Below are positions 58,243 to 64,000 of a stretch of 64,000 nt of DNA, piece after piece. Within the stretch, counting starts at the first letter, position 1. Each line of letters starts with the position of its first letter. The stretch lies in assembly GCA_964030475.1 (NCBI GenBank), contig CAXIPT010000001.1, positions 17,032,269 through 17,096,268 on the forward strand, given 5' to 3'. This DNA is from Tethya wilhelma. Taxonomy: Eukaryota > Porifera > Demospongiae > Tethyida > Tethyidae. The notes under the pieces are model-generated. The model was not told the origin of the DNA. It saw only the letters and a program-made list of their open reading frames with translations, and searched no databases. The position numbers and the translations under genes are program-made.

Positions 58243-59931
58243 TTACAAATCACTAATTTTATTGACAGGTTTTTTCATCTTTCCACCTCCTCCCTCATTC
58301 TCTAGGAGTACCCTCTCGTAAAGGGTCTCACTCCCGACGTATCCAAACTCATCCAACGTGTCTATCGTCAGGGGAACAGCGTCGGCATCGTAGCCAAAGC
58401 ACACGAGCAGGTTGATCCGGTCCAACACACCGTGAAGGATGTGAAGAGCTTCGTCTTTGGTTTTACCGAGCAAGCTGATGGAGTTGACTTGAAGCAATCT
58501 CATTCCTACGACGAGACGACCATCCTGCTCTGCAGCTCCACCTGGGATGATCTGGGGTGGAAGGTACATGGAGGAGTTCATGCGATATCACAGTTACTGT
58601 TAGGTCAGTATTCAATGAAGTACATTTACAAGAATTTTTACTCATCTATAATGCAACTTCCAGTCTTACAACCCACAAATGAAATCACTTATTCAGAGGT
58701 ACACAACTCAAATAGTCTGCAACTCTGTGGCAACCTTTTAAATACATGTATTTGATAGTAGATGCAGCACTGGGGGAAAAAACAGTCTCGCTAATCAGAC
58801 TCTTTGCGGAGAGTCTGGGAAAAGCAGCATTAACGATTGGCTCACTTTCACTTTCGTGCTCAGCTAACCTGTGAGATGAAGATGCCCTCATCGGTCTCAT
58901 CAAAGGGGTTTCCAGAGTAGCTGTTGACTCCACCATTGATGGAGAATCCAAATCCCTCCCTGGGTTTTGTGACGAGGGTGAGCTCCTTGAGCCCACGGGG
59001 GGGAGGCTCATGACGGATCAACAGTCGGAGGGGATCAGGACTGGTTTTGAGGAGTCGGACGGCTTGTTCGTGAGTGGCGTTACTCACATCACTCCCATTC
59101 ACCTAAATAGAACATTACATCATAGTAATATTGATCGATCAAAGCAATGCATACAATTATACTACCATATGACTCCAAATTTTCGTGGCACAATATTTTC
59201 GTGAATTTTGGGATTTGACCGTACATCACGAAAATTTTCTCCACGGAAATTTAGAAAACTGTATAATTTTTATCGGGAATACAGAGATCATGCATGATTC
59301 ACGAAATTTGTTCAAAACAGCAAAGACAGACTTTTCACGAACTTTTTGTGCCGTGGAAATTTGGAGCTATACGGTATTCAGCTCCATCTTGTGTTGTAAT
59401 TAATTTTGGTAGCAGTCTCATGTTCGAATACACAACACACAGACCACGTGAACAATTAACAACATGTACAGAACACATTTCTAAAGCCTTATTCAACGTT
59501 TGAAGTGCATCTCACAACTACTGATTCTTTAATAATGCCCACTGAATACAGCCAGCCACGTAGGAACCATAAAACAAAAACTACCTTTTCTCACTAACTA
59601 CACAAAACCAATATTGTACAATTAATTTCTAACATGTGCTTAAAAGGTTTATTGTCTCTCACTATAATATTATTACGTGTAGTTTTAGCCTGTGCTTTTT
59701 GAAAACAGCTAAGGGAGGGACCTGGGATCGAGGCTATGTACTCTTGCTCTGCTTACAGTGAGTATCCTGTCACCAGCTCTGAGGCTGCCACACTTGCCAG
59801 CTGCTCCTTCTGGTAGAAGATGGAGTACAAATATCCCTGGTTTGTCTCCCTGTCTGAAGACGTGGTTCGGTCGATCCGTACCACCCATGATTCGTACACC
59901 GAGGATTGTATTAGCACGATTGATTTCCACA

Positions 59932-59969
<38 letters not shown>

Positions 59970-60039
59970 GTTAGTTGAATGTGAGCGCACACATGAGTGA
60001 GTGAGTGAGTGAGTGAGTGAGTGAGGTGAGTGAGTGAGT

Positions 60040-60080
<41 letters not shown>

Positions 60081-60408
60081 TTCAGCACTCAAAAGAGACA
60101 ACAACTTGGACATTGTCCTAACAATCAATGGCAACACTGGTACAAGGGCTCATTATACAATTCCATTATCACTAAGCAGTTACAGCCACATTTGGACACT
60201 GCTCTCAGACTAACCCCCACACACTCCATATCTTTAAAGCCAGTTGTTATTGTGCAGTGAGCCATAAATGATAATACAATACCTCAACTGCCATTGAAGC
60301 TGGTCTTGGCATCATGTTTGAGTAAGCCCCTGACCCTCCTTCTTTGATTAGTTTCCTCCTTAGTGTGGCTCTTATGGTTGAGACGTGTGTTTCAAGAGCG
60401 TCTATCAT

Positions 60409-60440
<32 letters not shown>

Positions 60441-62383
60441 ATGCGTGTATGGGAGTGTGTGTGTGTGTGTGTGTATGGGAGTGTGTGTGTGTGTGTATGG
60501 GAGTGTATATGTGTACACACCATACACCATGTGTTATAACTGGTATTAACTTGCGAACTAAAACAAGAAGCATGGAAACAATGTAATTATTGCAACACAT
60601 TAAACCATGTGTCTATTTAACTTGGATGTTTTCTCAGCATGCAGTTCATTGATTTCCCCCTCCAATAGTTAAAGCATTTGTTGTATACCAGCATCATACA
60701 ACAAAAGTAGTTCACACAGCGACCATTACCACAATCTCAACAAAAAACAAACAAAAAACGAACCAAACTTACCATTTGTAACAAGTCAGGGTCGTCTCTG
60801 ATAAGTTCCTCAGAATCAACAATATGCATGAGATAGTCCCTCGACATGCTAGGTAGTCTAACAGCCTTCAGCACGGTCGCAGCGTGCTGACGTCTCTTGT
60901 CGAGGTCCCGATGAACCCACGCCAAGACAGCCTCAAACACCTGCTCCTCTGACGTGATGGCCAGGTCCTCCAACGAAGCTAGACGAGCAATTATGTCGGC
61001 TTGTTCCAAATCAAGGTACTCTCGTCCACGAACTATGTCCAGGTAGTTGCATTCGATAAATTTGAGCGATGCCTCCATTAACTCTGTGCAGTTGTTACTC
61101 TCTGCAAAGAGCCACGTTCGAATGCAGTTCGACTTGTTGATCTGTTGCTTGAAAAACTTGTAGCAGGCACTCTTGACTCCCGTCAACTGGAATAGATCGG
61201 CAGCTTCAAATATCGAATAGATGTTTCTATCGGTGAGCTTGATGCGAGAGGTGTAGGCAAAATCCACCATAGCTTTCAGTGCATCTTCACTCACTTCATC
61301 AATAATGATCGGCTCTCCATCGGGCTCTGAAAACTCTCCGATAAACATTGACTCAAAGTACGAACTACAAGCGGCCAAGACTACCCTGTGTGCTCGGATT
61401 TCCTCCGTATTTGCTATCAACTTGACGTCACACAGGTCTCCCTTTGAACGCATCTTGCTGAGGTATTCAAACGCTTTTCTTGGGTGCTCTCGTTCCGTGT
61501 ACTCCATCTCACGAGGTGGAGGTTGAGCATACGTCACCGGTTGTTTGGTCTGAGGAGAAGACGGACTAGGGGATTTACGACTGGCTGAAGACGGGACAGG
61601 AGACTTTCGATGTACCGGAGGACTTGGGGTCTTCTGGGGAGAGGACTCAGACCTCGGTCTGAAGTTGATCGATCGTGGTTGGGAGACGAGGGATTCCGAT
61701 GATGACTTGTTCGATTCAGAGCCACCGTGTTTGTACATGAAATCACTGTCAATTCTAGCTGGTAGAGAGGCTGAGGGAGACGTCGCCGGGAGTGGATTGC
61801 TCTTTCGCCAGTCGTTCTTGAGGGAAGACGGTGCCAAGAATCTCCTCTGTACTTCACTTTCTTCAGTGATGGGTGTATCGAACAGAGCAGATGTGCTCGA
61901 GCTGCTAAGCCTCTTTTGGGTGGGACTGGGACTCTGGAAATCCGATCCCATTTTGCTTCTCTCTTCAAAGGATATCCGAAATTTCTCCGGCAGAGCCGAT
62001 ATAGTGGGTTTATCTTGGGATGCGAACTTTGGTTTACTGAAGCGAGGTCTTACAGGTGATTTGGATGTGGTGAACTCTCCTGAGCTGTGTAGCTCTGAAC
62101 CAAAAGCAGCCTCTTCATCTTCATCACTGCTTCTAGTTGACTTCCTAGCCTTCAGTGCAGGCAGACAGTAGCCAAACCCCGAGCCCCCTCCACTAAAGTA
62201 GGAGCTGGTCAGAGACAGAGGGGATGGCTGTTCACTTGAGGGAGTGAGGACGGGTGCTGACGTTTGCTTTTCTATCTGTTTCTTTGGTTTAGGCGGTGGT
62301 CTTGGCTTCTTGGGACTGGATAGAGGTTGGTAGCCGTTGGATCCTGAGTGACCGTGCAGTGACCGCGATCTAGGAGAGGCCAT
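58243..62383 (-). CDS. BTB-BACK-PDZ-PDZ protein (novel architecture)
   Basis: Predicted 818 aa in five exons, all joined in phase 0. Exon 1 (62383-60773, 537 codons) has a long Ser/Pro-rich disordered N-terminus (1-295), a BTB domain (about 302-410: [20 protein letters not shown] then [14 protein letters not shown]) and a BACK domain (about 415-520: [33 protein letters not shown]). Exon 2 (about 60407-60285) begins [20 protein letters not shown]. Exons 3-5 encode two PDZ domains. PDZ1 (about 580-668) starts [23 protein letters not shown]2 (about 677-770) includes [20 protein letters not shown] then [20 protein letters not shown], closest to Scribble PDZ3-PDZ4. No Kelch repeats are present. 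BTB-BACK suggests a Cul3 adaptor; PDZ would supply the substrate or cortex link. Alternatively two genes abut, since exon 2 starts with ATG, but the exon 1 donor (ATG-gtaagt) is strong. Confidence 0.75.
59163..59376. mobile_element. Small TIR element in PDZ-gene intron
   Basis: The left end TACCATATGACTCCAAATTT and the right-end complement TACCGTATAGCTCCAAATTT match. The inverted similarity continues for about 45 bp (TGGCACAATATTTTCGTGAA). 214 bp, no coding capacity. Confidence 0.7.
59936..60077. repeat. Compound TG / GTGA / GA microsatellite
   Basis: TG run (on the minus strand a CA run serving as the acceptor tract of the PDZ1 exon), then GAGT repeats and a GA run. Confidence 0.9.
60408..60506. 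repeat. TG minisatellite-like array before exon 2
   Basis: TG runs interrupted by repeated TATGGGAG units. On the minus strand the CA run ends CACACAG at the exon 2 acceptor. Confidence 0.85.
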
Positions 62384-62622
62384 TATCGCTCCATCTGTTT
62401 AGCTGTCTAAAAAAAAGAAAAAAAGATATTTTTAGGAATGGAGTGACCAAACCCAACCTAGAAAAGGGAGTCGGAATGATGGAATTATTAAGTATTGCTT
62501 CCTGTTCATTCAGCTGAATACAAGTACAAAAAGATCAAGTAGATTCATTGAAATTATTGTAGCCTATTTATAGATCAATTTACAGTGACGTAACCACAAT
62601 TCAAGCTGAAAAAAAACCAGTG
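62384..62622. promoter_or_regulatory. Bidirectional promoter BTB-PDZ / UBR
   Basis: 239 bp between divergent ATGs. No clear TATA box. Confidence 0.55.
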
Positions 62623-64000
62623 ATGGATAGTACTGCAGCTACTACTAGTGGCACTAACCGTGATCTAGCAGCCATCCCTGTGTCCTCACTACCTTCAAAA
62701 CTACACGCCTTCTTTGCGAATACTGTGTGCAAAGTGTTTGATGAGTTTCGCGAGCCAAACTCTCAGCCTGAAGAGCAGGCGGTCCATCAATGTCTGACCG
62801 GGCCCCTGCAGTGGATGTTGTGTGGGAATGACCCCGCCATCGTGTTTGCAACTCTTGAGCAGCACGCAACACCTTCAAACTTTTGTGGCAAAGTGTTTAA
62901 GAATGGGGAACCTGCATACTTTTGCAAGTGCGATACAGTTTTTACTAAATTGACATAGGCACCCTCTAACAGTACATGCTATATTTAGACTGGTCTATGA
63001 AACGTTCAATAGTAGTGGATAGCACTAACTATGGTTTATGTTAAAAATCAGATGTGCTGGGTGGTGGGAACATGTTTGAGAGGTTTTTTTTCCGATGAGG
63101 TGCTTCAATTAGAAAGTCAATGTGGCATGTGTGCCCTCCCTGGTAGTGGTATCAGTTAGCCACGAGAATTTCATTTTTCACTGCATGCTTGCAGGGATTG
63201 CCAGACGGATCCAACATGCTGTCTCTGTATGGAGTGCTTTGAACATAGCGAGCACAAGAACCACAGATACAGGGTACGGTCATTCACACGTACATGCATA
63301 CACAAGCTATCTTCCAAGTGTTGTATAATTCTATGCAAGCTGATAATTTACAGCTCTTTTAATTATGTATGATGTAATGATGACATCATTGTTTGTAGCT
63401 ATTCATAGCCTTTCAGATTGTGAATTTAGCTGCATGTATACACCTTCTGTGTTTCCTCTTGTGTGAACAATGCCTAGTGCTGTAGTCAGATAACTCTTGT
63501 CATAGTTAGATGCAACCTTGTAGACTTTATATATACGCTACTTACTGTAACTGTATATGCTGTGTCATGGTTACACAATTGTGCTCACACACACACACAC
63601 ACACACACTCATACATACATATATATATACTTATTGACAGCTGTTTGCATCGGGTGGGGGTGGGTGCTGTGACTGTGGGGACCCTGAAGCGTGGACGTCT
63701 GAGGTCTACTGTCAGATACATCTGCCAACAAAGCAGAATGAAGACGAGGTATAGTAATCTAATTATTGCATTCCTCCTTTTTTTTTTTCCTTTTTTAAAT
63801 TCCACGCTCATGTGCTTAGTACCGGTACATATACCATCACTGTATGTGCATTAACAAAATTAATTGTGAGAAATTTTCATATAGGATGTTGAGATGGCAG
63901 TGCAGTTCACTGTCAATGCCACATACCTTTGTCCCTCAAGTAATGTCCATTGTATTTTTCCATTTTGTCAACACTTTAAAAAAAAGTTTTACTCAAAATA
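62623..64000 (+). CDS. UBR1/UBR2-type N-recognin E3 ligase, 5' part
   Basis: N-end-rule E3 ubiquitin ligase that binds basic or bulky N-terminal residues through a UBR box. Exon 1 (from 62623) encodes LPSKLHAFFANTVCKVFDEF, then AVHQCLTGPLQWMLCGNDPA and the beginning of the UBR box FCGKVFKNGEPAYFCK. Exon 2 (about 63196-63269) encodes DCQTDPTCCLCMECFEHSEH then KNHRYR. Exon 3 (about 63641-63750) encodes LFASGGGGCCDCGDPEAWTS, completing the zinc-binding Cys/His set. A further exon (DVEMAVQFTVNATYLCPSS) begins near 63883. The gene runs off the window. UBR1 and UBR2 are vertebrate paralogues, so the symbol is left open. Confidence 0.9.

Overview
This window is nuclear DNA from an early-branching animal, most likely a sponge (demosponge-like). 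That is an inference: the genes are metazoan (cofilin, YY1, vasohibin, COG2, NUP133, GMAP-210, Scribble-type PDZ), short and densely packed, with many 50-300 bp AT-rich introns and many TG/CA and CT/GA microsatellites. A 202-bp N run and two single Ns show it comes from a draft assembly. All gene calls come from reading translated exons against family sequences I know; no database was searched.

Layout. 119-1063 is a ZNRD2 (p27 autoantigen) homologue. 1410-14833, minus strand, is COG2 of the Golgi COG complex. One COG2 intron of about 6.8 kb carries three intronless genes on the opposite strand for secreted proteins that look like IL-17 family cystine-knot cytokines. COG2 shares a short divergent promoter with a FERM protein (FRMD8-like, 15025-18077). 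18.5-27.7 kb is an accessory block: a chimeric gene joining a phospholipase D (PLD3/4-like) N-terminus to an RNase T2-like body, an intact PLD3/4-like gene on the other strand, a second RNase T2-like gene, and a canonical RNase T2. The first two T2-like proteins appear to lack the catalytic histidines. 24.8-26.0 kb holds a decayed mobile element.

28.2-64 kb is mainly housekeeping: cystatin and vasohibin (minus), GMAP-210/TRIP11 (plus), cofilin (minus), COA6 (plus), SAC3D1 (minus), SAYSD1 (plus), DNPH1 (minus), NUP133 (plus), NUDT14 (minus), YY1 (plus), TIMM50 (minus), a BTB-BACK-PDZ-PDZ gene (minus) and the 5' end of a UBR1/2-type E3 ligase (plus). Neighbours mostly alternate head-to-head (promoters of about 100-325 bp) and tail-to-tail.

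The observations most worth follow-up are: the IL-17-like trio nested antisense in COG2; the RNase T2 pseudoenzymes and the PLD/T2 chimera; the BTB-BACK-PDZ-PDZ architecture; the duplicated SAC3D1/SAYSD1 junction with reciprocal decay; TG repeats that themselves form 5' splice sites; families of small terminal-inverted-repeat elements, some nested; and an isolated cytochrome P450 reductase exon inside a NUP133 intron that looks like a misassembly.
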